A stretch of 64,000 nucleotides of DNA, from NCBI GenBank assembly GCA_958298945.1, contig OY282607.1, positions 78,236,868 to 78,300,867 of the forward strand, given 5' to 3'. The translations under genes and the position numbers were made by a program. Numbering within the stretch: position 1 is the stretch's first letter; the number at the start of each line of letters is the position of its first letter. Origin of the DNA: Atherix ibis. Lineage: Eukaryota; Arthropoda; Insecta; Diptera; Athericidae. The notes under the pieces were generated by a model, which saw only the letters and a program-made list of their open reading frames with translations, was not told where the DNA came from and made no database searches. Positions 52,646 through 64,000 of this stretch are shown here, piece after piece.

Positions 52646-55600
52646 GTAAGCGTTATAATTTGAATATTTAAAAAACTGTATATACAATAGCGCACACAAT
52701 TTCATTAAATAAATCTCATTTTGAATAAATATGTGTATAAAGAAAGCATATATTTTTTAAGGGTATAGTAACTAATAGACACATAAACTTAAAATAATCG
52801 TTTTAAATTTACAAAAAAAAAATTCTGAAATTTTGTAAATATTTAGTATTAAATAATTGTTTGTTATATGATTCCAAAAATATATGCCAATACTTTCTAT
52901 TATTAAAATCGTAAAGAAAAAATAAAAGTGGTCCATGCATATTCACGAACGCACGCAGCGATTGAAAAATTAAGTTGATACGAGAGCGTTGCTTAAATTT
53001 GAAGAGAGTGTAGAAAGATTTGGCAAAAGCACGACTATAATACTCTTTTCAATTAAATTTCTCTTAAATATTATTATCAGCTGGTCAGCAACCATAAATG
53101 CCTCTCGCTGATACGAATTTCAATAATAGCCAGAGAGAAACAAATACTCATTTTGTCTTCTACTTTTCTCAACAACATTTCATATCATATGAGGGGGAGT
53201 TGATTTAATAAATACCGGTACATTTTTATTCCCTTTTCCTTAGATTAAAGAATACCTGAATAACGTTAGATTTTCGTATATTTATATGCAATTTTCATGA
53301 CACCCACTGACAGCTAGTTTTCGTAATTGAAATCATTTGAATTCTAAAAGCATAATTAATATTTATTTTAACTCACTTATTCTAAACAAAAAGAAAATTT
53401 AAACATGACAGAAGGCAACATTTCCCCCCGCCCCCCAATCTTCTGGTATTAAATGCAATTGTATTTTAGGTTTATTATTTATTTTGTAAATATCAATCAA
53501 ACATCCCACTCAATTTTCCAGAGTTTCGGAGAGTTTTAAAACACGCCATTCTCCATGAAATGGTAGCAAAACGAAATGTTTGCATACGTTTCTTGTTTTT
53601 TAAATTGTTATCGGAAAGTGTATTTGAACACTTTTTTTAAAGAATTTACGGAAAAGTAAGTATTTATATAAATAGTTTTATTGTTGATGACATTTAATAG
53701 GAAGTTTTTATTGCAAAATATGAAGTGTTTTGTAAAAAGGTTGCTGGTCATTCAATGGAATGGGGAAAACGTATATTTCTTCCTTTCGGTAAGTTGACAT
53801 CTTTATTTTTATTAGACAAATTAATAAAAATTTAGTTTGTGATATGTTTAAATAGTTTTCAATGATTTGTTCAGTTAGAAAAGTGGTTCAAAAGTGAAAA
53901 GTACATAGTTGAATAAATGTAAACAAATATGATTTTGTTTAATATGAAGTTGATATCGATAAATTCAAATTATATGGCTTTATAAGAATGGACAAATGGA
54001 AAAAATTTTGAAGATAAGGATTTAGTAGAATGCACGAATAATAAAAATGAATTAACTTAAAATTTATCATCTATTTAAAACAGTACTATCAAAATACTTA
54101 ATATTAACAATAAAAATATTAATAATCCTAAAGTCGAGAGAGAGCAGCGGACTATCAAAATTGAAATAAATATTGTATTTTATATTTATTTCAATTTTGA
54201 TATTGAAACATAAAACTTGAAAATTGACCTGGAAAAAGAAATAATTTGTGAAGTTGAGCAAAAAAATCTTATTAATTCTGCCAAAATAATTATCGAATTA
54301 ACGAGAAACTATTACGAAGGAGTATTCTTTGGCAATTAAGGAATATACTAAATCAATTCAACTTTAATCTTTGGCTGTAACATATAATAACTGTATTTTG
54401 ACAAGTATGTAATAGATTAATAAAATTAGCATAATTTATTATGTAATATCTGTTCGAAAGGAAATCTTCAAAATATTTGGAGTGCTTAGAACGACTGTGA
54501 AAGACACACTTAGCAAAGGATCCCAATGATTTAACAGCGGTTTAACGGAAAGATGAATCAATTTTACTGCAGCATAAGAAACACAATGTTGGTTACATTA
54601 AATTGAGAACAATGCAAATTATAAATTAATTTAATTATTTAGGCACTACAGGTACATAAACACATTTATGCCGGGAATTCTAAAAATGCTGGTGCACTTC
54701 CGCATTTAAAAAGTTTAAAGAATTTATTAGCAACCATTGCATCTAGTTACTTAGTTTTTTAAATTAAAAAACATTTTAAAAAATATTTACCGTTTCTAAA
54801 GAGTAAAGTGTTTTATTAAAAATTATACCATCAAAATAATACCCACTGTTTCTGTAATTTTTTATGTGTGTGTGTTCTTACGAATGTATTGTCGGCAAAA
54901 TTTGGAGAGAATTTTTGTGTAGAGGCCTATCCAATTCATCTTTAATCTAATGTCGATTGACGTTTGAGCTGTCAAACTTTAGTTTAGTTTTCTTTTAAAA
55001 AGAATCATTTTTTAAACATTTCTTTCAATAAATAAATTTGCTATTATTTAAATCATATCAGAAACAACATTTTAAAAAAAAATAGATAAGTGAACAATTA
55101 GATTGTATGTTTGAAGGGAATATAAAGTTCAATAAATAAATAGAGCTAAGTGAGTGAGAAAACAATTATTTGCCAAAAATATGAAATGACTGTAAAAAGT
55201 CGTATAATTTTTAAAATGAACAAATCTAAAATAAATTATGAAGATTTATTATACAATACATAAATATTTTTACACTTTATTTCTGCTTATCTTGACATGT
55301 GTGTGATAAGATATGACATCGGTCATTATTGATTTAGTCGAATTGATAATGTTATTGATATAAATTTGATATAACCAGAAATTAAAGTTAATAGAATTTT
55401 CATTTGGAACATAGAACAATTTGAAAATAATGTTTTAGAAATTTTTATAATTTTTGCAATAAAAAAGTGTCAATAATTTTAAAAAAATTGTTCAACAAGT
55501 TGATTCTGAACAATAGTTGAAACAAAATAAATATTCTGTACTCGAAGTAATTCAGGGGAAACCCCTGAAATTATAATATGAAATTAACTAAATGTAATTA

Positions 55601-56062
55601 AAGAAAGTTAAAATTATATAAAGAATCTATAGCTGGAAGCAGAGCGAATTATGATTGATTAGTACAAGAGACTTACACTAATCTCGCATATAGTTAACAG
55701 TGTCGTATCTGATTTCTCTTAATTCTTAGAAAATTGAATATTATTTCCCTTTATCGGAATTTTATTTCAAGAACCGCATAATTTTTTTTTGGGAAATTTT
55801 TTATTATTTTGGTTTTTAAAAGAATGGCTTATGAAATTTTTAGAATATTGGGAAAATAATTGTTAATTTTGTGAAAATTTTGAATTTTTTGGCTTTCTCT
55901 ATGCTTTTAGAAACGTTTCAGAATATAAAGTATTAATAAAAAACTTTTTGAAGATATACTATAATCTGTTTAAAAAAAATTAAAAAAAATTAAAAAAATT
56001 CTGTATACCATAAAGAGAAAAAAGTCAAGTGTAATATATCACAAATGTATAAAATAAATATA
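52646..56062. other. AT-rich spacer between the two ABCA genes
   Basis: About 3.4 kb with no coding signal. The promoter of ABCA gene 2 and its presumed non-coding first exon may lie in the right-hand part or inside the following mariner region. Confidence 0.5.
54154..54201. repeat. Short perfect hairpin, 20-bp arms
   Basis: ATCAAAATTGAAATAAATAT, 8 nt of loop, then its exact reverse complement. It is AT-rich, so it is weaker evidence of function than the 93-bp palindrome. Confidence 0.85.
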
Positions 56063-57343
56063 CGAGGGTCGTTCAATAAGTCCTTAGAAAAAGATGGAAA
56101 AAAACTGTTTTTTAAAAAAAAATTTTTTATTTTTCAACATAATTTCCTTTTAGCTCTACACAGTTTTCCAACAGTTTTTCCAAAATTTTTATCCCGTCCA
56201 AAAAATAGGATTTCGGAAGTTCTGCAAAATACTCATCCGTTTGAGTAATGACGTCCTCGTTGGAAGTGAACCGTCGTCCGCCAAGCCATTTCTTCAGATT
56301 GGGGAAAAGAAAATAGTCACTCGGGGCCAAATCTGGTGAATAAGCGGGATGCTGCAACAATTCCATTCTCAATTCCACAATTTTGGCCATGGAAACAGCG
56401 CAGGTGTGCACACGCGCATTGTCCTGATGCAAGAGGATTTTTTTCTTCTTCAGATGGGAGCGTTTCTCTTTGATTTCCTCGCTCAACAGTTGCAATAATG
56501 ACGCGTAATACGCTCCTGTTATTGTTTTTGCTTTTTCCAAGTAGTCGGTAAAAATGATGCCCTGCGAATCCCAAAAGACCGTGGCCCTCACCTTGCCGGC
56601 CGATGGCACAGTTTTTGCCTTCTTCGGAGCCCGTTCACCCTTGAAAATCCACTGTAATGACTGTCTCTTCGTTTCTGGAGTGTAGTAGTGTATCCAGGTT
56701 TCGTCCACAGTGACATATCGACGAAGGAATTCGGCAGGATTGCGATGAAAGAGTGCCAACATAGCCTCAGAGTCCACTACACGATTGCGCTTATTCTCCT
56801 TTGAGAGCAAACGCGGCACCCATCTTGCCGAAATTTTTTTCACAGACCATTTTTCATGCAAAATTGAAGCGACTGTACCTTGTGATATGCCCGTGGCCTC
56901 AACTAATTCGCGCACTTTAATTCGCCGATCAGATCGTGGATTTTGTCGATGATTTCAGGAGTAGACACCTCAACTGGGCGTCCTGAACGATGTTCATCTT
57001 TTGTGGATGAACGGCCACGTTTAAATTCATTCACCCAATTGTAAACCGTCGCAAACACAGGTGCAGATGTGCCATGAACTGCATCCAACTCGGCTTTGAT
57101 TTCTTTCGGGCTTAAGCCTTTCAAATGGAGATGTTTGATGACAGCCCTAAACTCGCTTTTTTCCATTGTTATGCACAAATAAATGTCGTTAACTTTAATC
57201 GACGATAGAAATTGACCTACACTATGGATCGAGCTGAAATTTTGACAGCTTTCCTGTCGATAATTCTACTTACAAAAAAAATCTTTACCGACACTACGAG
57301 CGCAATTTCTCGGATTTTCTAAGGACTTATTGAATAACCCTCG
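56063..57343 (-). mobile_element. Mariner family C2 copy 2, nearly intact but frameshifted
   Basis: TA-flanked, with ends CGAGGGTCGTTCAATAAGTC and the inverse GACTTATTGAATAACCCTCG-like sequence. The minus-strand transposase starts at 57166 (MEKSEFRAVIKHLHLKG), HTH ATVYNWVNEFKRGR. A frameshift after KIHDLI (about 56920) is followed by an uninterrupted 262-codon frame (56915-56127). That frame carries [68 protein letters not shown] and the normal end GNYVEK. All three catalytic Asp are present. The identical frameshift occurs in copy 1. It lies just upstream of ABCA gene 2. Confidence 0.92.
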
Positions 57344-57483
57344 TATTAACTATGTTATCACAGTCAATGTGGAAAAATGCGAATTTAAAACTAAAAATAC
57401 ATATTTGCTTGGAAAAAAAAATATTTAAAAAGTGATTTATTATTTAAAATTGATATAATTATTTTTTATTTATTTTTGTGCAG

Positions 57484-60400
57484 ATGATGGCTTCGAATAA
57501 TTGGAGAAAATTTCGTCTTAATATGTGGAAAAATTGGCTTGTCGAATATCGAAATAAATGTGCTTTTATTCAGATATTATGTTTTCCCATTTTTATGTCC
57601 CTAATTCTATTTATAATGAGATGTGCGACAATTTATAATCGTTATAATGGTGCAGTATATTACGATTCAGAACCTCTTGATAAGTTATCTTCTCTACGGT
57701 AAGCTTTGCAAATTTCTTCCATACAAAAACAATAAAATTGCTTAGTAATTTGAAATTCTTCTAGGTCAATGACAAAAATAAAATTTACACTTGCATATTA
57801 TCCAACAAATACATTTACAGATGAAATAATGAGCTTAGTAGCTCAAGATCTAGAATTAATATCTATGCCTGTGGGTACAGCAAATATTAAAGAGTTAGAA
57901 GATCGGGTAATGAATGATAGCTTGATAGCTGGAGTAATGTTCGATATTGAAACGAGTTCTACTGGAAAACCGCCGATGAATTTTTCTTATAAGCTGAGGT
58001 TTCCAGGACAGCTACGATTTACGTCTCCACAGGAACACATCGATATATGGCCAGTTAATAGGATTTTTCCCTTGGATGTTTCTAGTACACCACGTAATTT
58101 GCATGACAACGACGGTGGACCTCCTGGAGCGTATATCAAAGAAGGCTTTGCAACTCTTCAGAATGCATTGTTCAAATCCTATATGAACATTGTTGGGAAG
58201 AAAACATTTTCAAATATTTCCTTAGAGAGAATGCCATATTCAAAATATGTAAGCCACCGACTTTTGGATCCACACTCGGCTGTATTTATTTCCCTCATCA
58301 TATTTATAAGTTTCACTGTTCCGACTAGTCACTTGATAAGAGTATGAATTGATCAAACTTATATTATAAAATTATCAGAATTGATATTGTATCATTCTCT
58401 TGCTATAGAATCTTACTATTGAGAAGGAGAAAGGACACCGAGAAATATTGAAAATTATGGGTCTTAATAATTGGATACAATTAACATGTTGGTTTCTAAA
58501 ATCAGCTATATTTCTAATTGTATCATCAACAATAATTACTATAACATTAAAGGTAAATTTAATTCTTCTTTTTAAATAAGTTGTTTTAAAGCAGATAAAA
58601 AACAAATTTTTTATTATTTTTACAGCTGATTCTTTCGCGCTCAGATTGGTTTATTATATGGTTCTTCTTCTTAATTTATTCGATTAGCGCTACTGCATTC
58701 TGCATAATGGTTTCCACATTCTTTTCGAAAGCTAACACAGCATACACAATTGGCTCACTTCTTTTTGCGGCTACCTTTATTCCAGTGTTAGTAATGGGCA
58801 CGAAATACGGAAGTTTCGATAATACAGCTCATAAAGTTGCTTTAAGTTTTTTTATGAACACGGCATTAGGATTTGGTTTGCATTCGATGATATTTTTTGA
58901 ACGAATGGAAGAGAATTTGAAATGGGGGAGTTTGTCCCAACCGCCAGCTATGAGCAATGATCTGTCATTAGGATTTTATATGATCATTATGTTAGTAGAT
59001 GCTGTTATATATATGCTAATAGCGAGTTACTGTTCCCGAGTATTTCCCAAAAAGTTCGGTGCACAAGAACCTTGGAATTTTTTATTTAAAAAAAGCTTTT
59101 GGGTAATTGAAATGGATGGAAGTGGAAAAAATTCTGAAGGCACACAGCCAATACAATTAGATAATCGTTATTTCGAATCAGATCCTATTGGAAAATATCT
59201 TGGAGTGAAAATACTAAATTTGACAAAAGTTTATAGTAACGAAAAAATGGCTGCTAATAATATTAGTTTTAATTTGTATGAAGACCAAATAACAGTTCTT
59301 TTAGGACACAACGGATCTGGAAAGAGTACAATTATATCACTACTGACTGGATTGTTCAGGCCAACTTCTGGTACGGCATTGATTAATGGTAGCGACATTC
59401 AGAAAAATATACAAGGAGCTCGTATGCTGATGGGAATTTGTCCACAGCACAATATTCTTTTCAACGAGCTGACAGTTGAGGATCATTTGAGATTTTACTG
59501 TGCCTTAAAAGGATTAGATAATATAAATACAAAAGTGAATATAGACAAATACTTGGATGCGTTACAGTTGAGGGAAAAACGAAAAGAGTTTCCCCGACAT
59601 TTATCTGGTGGTATGCAAAGAAAATTATGTTTGGCGCTGGCTTTATGTGGCAATTCTAAAGTTGTTTTCTGTGATGAACCAACATTGGGAATGGATTTGG
59701 CTTCGCGTCGACTTGTTTGGGATTTACTTCAAAAAGAAAAAAAAGGCCGAACAATTCTACTATCGACGCATTACATGGATGAAGCTGATATATTGGGTGA
59801 TCGTATTGCAATTATAGCTAATGGAGAACTAAAAGCATGCGGATCACCATTCTTTCTCAGAAAGAATTTCGGTTTAGGGTATCGTTTGGTATGTAACTAT
59901 TTACTAGTTATTAAAGCAGTCAAAATACATTTGTGTCAAAAAAAACATCGTTTATAGATTTTTTTCCCTTTTCTTTCCAGATATGTGAGAAAGCGGCAGA
60001 CTGCTCGGTATTATATGTGACTAAACTTTTGCAAAAATATATTCCAAATACAGTGGTTGAAAATGACGTTGGATCAGAATTGATCTACAAACTACCAGAA
60101 GAACACATTGCTGTATTTGAACAAATTCTAGTCGACTTAGAAGAAAATTGCGAGCGACTACGTATTAACGGATTTGGAATTTCACCAACGAGTTTGGAGG
60201 AAGTTTTCCTGCGTTTAACCAATATTACAATGTCCAATAATATGAATGAGATGTGTGATGAAAATTATGATACTGAATCAGCTAATTTGACGTCGCGTAA
60301 GTATAATTCAAATTTTTAAGAAGTCACTTGTATATTTCTAACTGAAACAGTGCACATGAAGATAATAAACTTATTACTTGTAGGTGATTTTGGTGTGGCC

Positions 60401-62961
60401 AACCCGATATTTGCTAATAGCTTCAATCTGATGTGGATGCAGTTCATTGCTCTGCTCACGAAAAAGTACATTTACGCAAAACGCAATTGGTTTATTCTTT
60501 TGGTTCATATAACCATTCCACTGATTATGATTTTAGTCTCATTGTCTGAAATTCTATCCGATGAGAAATTCTTCGAATTTCAACCATTTAAAATGGACAT
60601 AAAATCATATCCCGAAACAATAACTATTGTGGAACAGAAATTTCATAATGACGATGTACTTGCAATGCAAATAGAAGATCAATACAGAGATACAATAAGA
60701 TCATTTGGTGAGCAACAAAAATTTGCTGTGATCACAGAAGATTTTGAAAAATATATCATAAAGCGAGCAAAACAAAATCTGATTAAATTGAATTCGGAAT
60801 ATTTAATTGGGGCTACAATTGGGAAAACATATTTTAAAGCATGGTTCAACAATCAAGCATATCATACAGCTCCAGTATCATTAAATATGCTTCATAATGC
60901 AATAGTAAAGTAATTACAAATCAAGAGAAAAAAAATATCCTTTCAAATTGATGCATCATCTCAAATACTGATATTATTTTACCTTATCTCGTAGGGCAAT
61001 GTTAGGACCATCGTACAGTATTAATGTAACAAATGATCCTCTACCGCTAAGTGTCGAATACAAGACTAAATATGTGTCGGAGTTTAGCAATTTTGGGTTT
61101 ACGTTCACATTCAATTATGTTTTCGGTGTTACTGTTGTGGGCGCATACTTTGCCATATTCGTTATGAAAGAGAATACAATTAAATCGAAATTATTGCAGT
61201 ATATATGTGGAGCGAAGCCAATTATATTTTGGATTTCAACGTTTCTCTTTGATTTTTTCATTTTCTATATAATAATAACTGTAACAATAATTATTCTAGC
61301 ATCATTTTTTCATGATATTTTTTTCACTTTTCATGATATCGGTAGGTTTTTCATTTGATAGAATTTTCAAGTAATCGCTTTCATTTTTGTATTTTTCATT
61401 TAGGCACTTTATATTTGATAATGTTTTTGTTTGGATTAGCATCATTACCATTTGTATATTTAGAGTCATTACTGTTCAGAGATAGAACTGACGCCTATTC
61501 ATATATTTGGTTTATAAATATGATAACAGGTAAATCGTCTTCATATGTGTTATATTTGTATTTTAATTTTGGGTATTTCAGGTGTTATTTGGTACATAAT
61601 CGTATTGATTATGGATGTAGTGCTGCATGCAAAAACAACAGCAACTACGGCAGTGTATGGGCGACCATTTCCATATTTCAATTTAGCTCATACGATGTCG
61701 GCCCTATTCACGCGTGTATCTTTAAAAAGAATGTGTGCTAATGTAAATGATTGCAGTGTTGAAGCTTGCTGTGGTACAATTTTCATAATTTTACTATGTG
61801 AATGCTATTTTCAATATGAATTCTTTGACTTTTATACAGATAAGGATATTTATTCATGGGGACGAACTGGTGTCAACAGTGGATTAGTTGCCCTATTCTT
61901 TAATTTTATCATCTATTCAAGCCTATTGTTAATGATTGAGTACAAAGTGTTCAACAAAACCTATTATAGTATTCGCGAAGTTATAAGGTAATCACGAATT
62001 CAGAAATCAATAGTTTTAAACATTTACTTTAATTTTTTTTAAGATCTAGAAGACCATTACCACCAATTGTGTCTAGTCAAAATATCGATGAAGATGTTCA
62101 AATTGAAAAGGAAAAAATCTCCAGTATGTTAACCGAGATGATAAAGTCAAATAATATTGTTTTGAGCAAAGTCACAAAAAGCTATAACAGATCTGCAGCC
62201 GTAAATCAAGCATCTATATCGATAGAATCGTTAGTAGAGAAAATTTTGAAGAATTTTCTACTTTTTTATTTGATTAAATTTATTGCAAACGTTAATTGTA
62301 GATGTGAATGTTTTGGTCTACTGGGTGTAAATGGTGCTGGTAAAACGACAGTTTTTAAAATGATGATTGGCGATGAACGAATGTCTCACGGTGATATTTT
62401 CCTAAAAGGAATTAGCTTGAAAGAAAACTTTACTGATATTTATAATCATATTGGCTATTGTCCACAATACAATGCTCTGTTAGAGGATTTCACTGGTCAT
62501 GAATTATTACGAATACATTCTATGTTACGTGGTATTCATCCCAATGAAATAACATCGATTTGTTACAATTTATCAAAAGCATTAGGATTTTCGGATTGTA
62601 TCGATAAGAGGATTAAAACTTATAACAACGCAAATAAACGGAAACTGAGCATAAGTCTTGCTTTTCTAGGATATCCATCAATTATATTCTTAGACGAACC
62701 AACAAGCGGTATGGATCCGAAATCTCGACGCGACGTTTGGAATATAGTTTGTAAGGCTAGAGATTCAGGAAAAACTGTAGTACTTACATCTCACAATATG
62801 GAAGAATGCGAAGCGGTATGCAGTAGATTGGCCATTATGGTAAATGGTGATTTTATGTGTTTGGGTTCTGGTCAACATTTGAAAAATAAATTCTCAAAGG
62901 GCATATTAGTAAATATTAAAGTGAAATCGAGAGATACACTTGCAGATTATATACCAGCAGA
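57484..62961 (+). CDS. ABCA-type full ABC transporter, gene 2 (12 exons in window, 3' end outside)
   Basis: Tandem paralogue of gene 1, predicted lipid-type ABCA transporter. Exons: 57484-57698, 57765-58341, 58409-58552, 58626-59888, 59981-60296, 60384-60909, 60995-61341, 61404-61529, 61582-61773, 61840-61987, 62044-62229, 62302-62961, giving 1566 residues so far. The last two exons expected from gene 1 are not in the window. NBD1 has GHNGSGKST (about residue 540), CPQHN, LSGGMQRK, VFCDEPTLGMD and STHYMDEAD. NBD2 has GVNGAGKTT (about 1358), [15 protein letters not shown] and TSHNMEECEA. The signature, however, reads YNNANKRK where gene 1 has YSGGNKRK. Membrane layout as in gene 1. ATG 57484 directly follows an acceptor (GTGCAG), implying a non-coding upstream exon. 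Introns 61774-61839 and 62230-62301 are multiples of three without in-frame stops, so retention would keep the frame. Confidence 0.94.
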
Positions 62962-62991
62962 GTAAGTATATTTTAACTTTAAAGTGATATA

Positions 62992-63730
62992 CGAGGTCTG
63001 TTCAAAAAGTATCGCGGGTTACGTATATTAGATTTTCGATTTTTTGTGGCGTTATGTTGGTACTCATGTCTCTCACTTATGCCGACAAGTTCGGCCATTT
63101 TGAATATTCAGTTAATCTTTACAACACACAAGCAACGACGCGTGAGCAGGGGCGTTATTATGGTGCAAACGCCAACTCCACAAATCCGGGCGTTTTCTGG
63201 CGGATTGTTCTTCCACAAATCCGGGCGTTTCTGGCGGATTGCTTCGCGGAACTTGCGCATAACTTGCAGGTAATATTCCTTATTGACCGTTCTACCTTGT
63301 GGCAAGAATTCATGATGCACCACGCCCCTGCAATCGAAGAAAACTGTAAGTAAAACCTTCACATTTGACCGAACTTGGTCTTGGCTCGTCCGGCAGCTTC
63401 CATTGGTTTCCAAATCATAACCATAAACCCATGATTCGTCACCAGTTATGACCCACTGGAGCAAATTTGGGTAGTCGCGGACAGAGTCCAACAGCTCCTT
63501 AGCAATGTTAATGCGATGATGTTTTTGGTCGAAAATAGGTAAAAATCGAAGACGAGCCAAAACACGTGCAAGCAAAGTAGCTGTCAAAAATTAACTGAAC
63601 AATCAAAATAACCGAACTTGTCGGCATAAGTGAGAGACATGAGTACCAATATAACGTCACAAAAATCGAAAATCGAATCCACGTAACCCGCGGAAATTCA
63701 AAATTTGCGATATTTTTTGAGCAGACCTCG
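62992..63730 (-). mobile_element. Mariner family G (SETMAR-annotated type), internally deleted, long inverted repeats, in intron 12 of ABCA gene 2
   Basis: TA-flanked. The terminal repeats begin CGAGGTCTGTTCAAAAAGTA (left) and CGAGGTCTGCTCAAAAAATA (right, reversed), with similarity extending over roughly 130 bp on each side (TACTCATGTCTCTCACTTAT in both). The minus-strand frame 63587-63108 holds QKHHRINIAKELL, VITGDESWVYGYDLETNGSC, VLLTVFFDCRGVVHHEFLPQ and REAIRQKRPDLWKNN. The second and third catalytic Asp blocks and both HTH motifs are deleted. A segment of about 29 bp (CCACAAATCCGGGCGTTTTC onwards) is duplicated in tandem at about 63178 and 63213. Confidence 0.88.
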
Positions 63731-64000
63731 TATAAGCACGTAGAATAATAATAATAATAATAATGATAAAAGAAAAACAATTTTACTAACACAAAAATTA
63801 TTGAAATTTGGTTAAATACTAGCAATGGTTATGAATATATTTTTGGCGATAATCTTCATAATAAGCAAAATACTGTATTCCAAGTAAGAAGGTAAATAAA
63901 TAGTTAAAAAATAGAGCATTTCTAATGTAAAGTAGTAGGAATCAGAAATATCTATTGTATTATTATAAATGTGTCTACTCTTTGATACTCGAAAACATTT
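63731..64000. other. Intron DNA of ABCA gene 2 with an AAT microsatellite
   Basis: AATAATAAT repeat at about 63745-63763. I see no sequence like exon 13 or 14 of gene 1, so those exons lie beyond the edge. Confidence 0.6.

Noticed and set aside
63054..63353. 99-codon plus-strand frame in the right-hand mariner
   Set aside because: Opposite strand of the family G transposase remnant and its inverted repeat.

Overview
The window is eukaryotic nuclear DNA. It is AT-rich, with spliced genes whose short introns run about 55-85 nt (GT...AG), and it carries many mariner elements plus remnants of jockey-like and R1-like non-LTR retrotransposons. The recognisable host genes are a SMRTER/NCoR-type corepressor with long glutamine runs, an OTUD6-type deubiquitinase, lysyl-tRNA synthetase and two tandem ABCA transporters. 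This points to an insect, most likely a fly (Diptera); the species cannot be named from the sequence.

Layout. Positions 1-4690 hold the 5' coding part of a minus-strand SMRTER-like gene that runs off the left edge. After about 3.9 kb without recognisable genes comes an intron-less plus-strand OTUD6-like gene (8620-9525). Its 3' end faces that of the minus-strand lysyl-tRNA synthetase gene (seven coding exons, 9857-12222). The summed exons are 1740 nt, exactly 580 codons with the stop. A phase-matched candidate alternative first exon (11947-12068) encodes a mitochondrial-presequence-like peptide. From 12.9 to 38 kb there is no host gene that I can recognise. This is a transposon graveyard of several mariner lineages (one transposase still intact at 23490-24539), DDE-transposase remnants, and LINE remnants at 16.6-17.6, 27.0-27.8 and 34.1-35.2 kb, separated by AT-rich DNA.

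From 39.2 kb to the right edge lie two head-to-tail, full-size ABCA-type transporter genes. Gene 1 is complete: 14 coding exons, 39167-51843, 1687 residues. Gene 2 has 12 exons in the window (57484-62961) and its last exons lie beyond the edge. Exon phases agree throughout, and several exon lengths are identical (144, 347, 126, 660 nt), so they are tandem duplicates. Introns and flanks have been filled by mariners, a LINE and a 233-bp tandem repeat. Gene 2 has a degenerate ABC signature in its second nucleotide-binding domain.

I found no previously undescribed multi-gene system. The observations most worth following are the LysRS alternative exon, the degenerate signature of ABCA gene 2 with its two stop-free 3n introns, the intact GC-rich mariner, the frameshift shared by two copies of another mariner, and two unusual palindromes (30344-30436 and 30988-31045). 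All exon boundaries were read by eye from splice signals and protein continuity, without transcript data.
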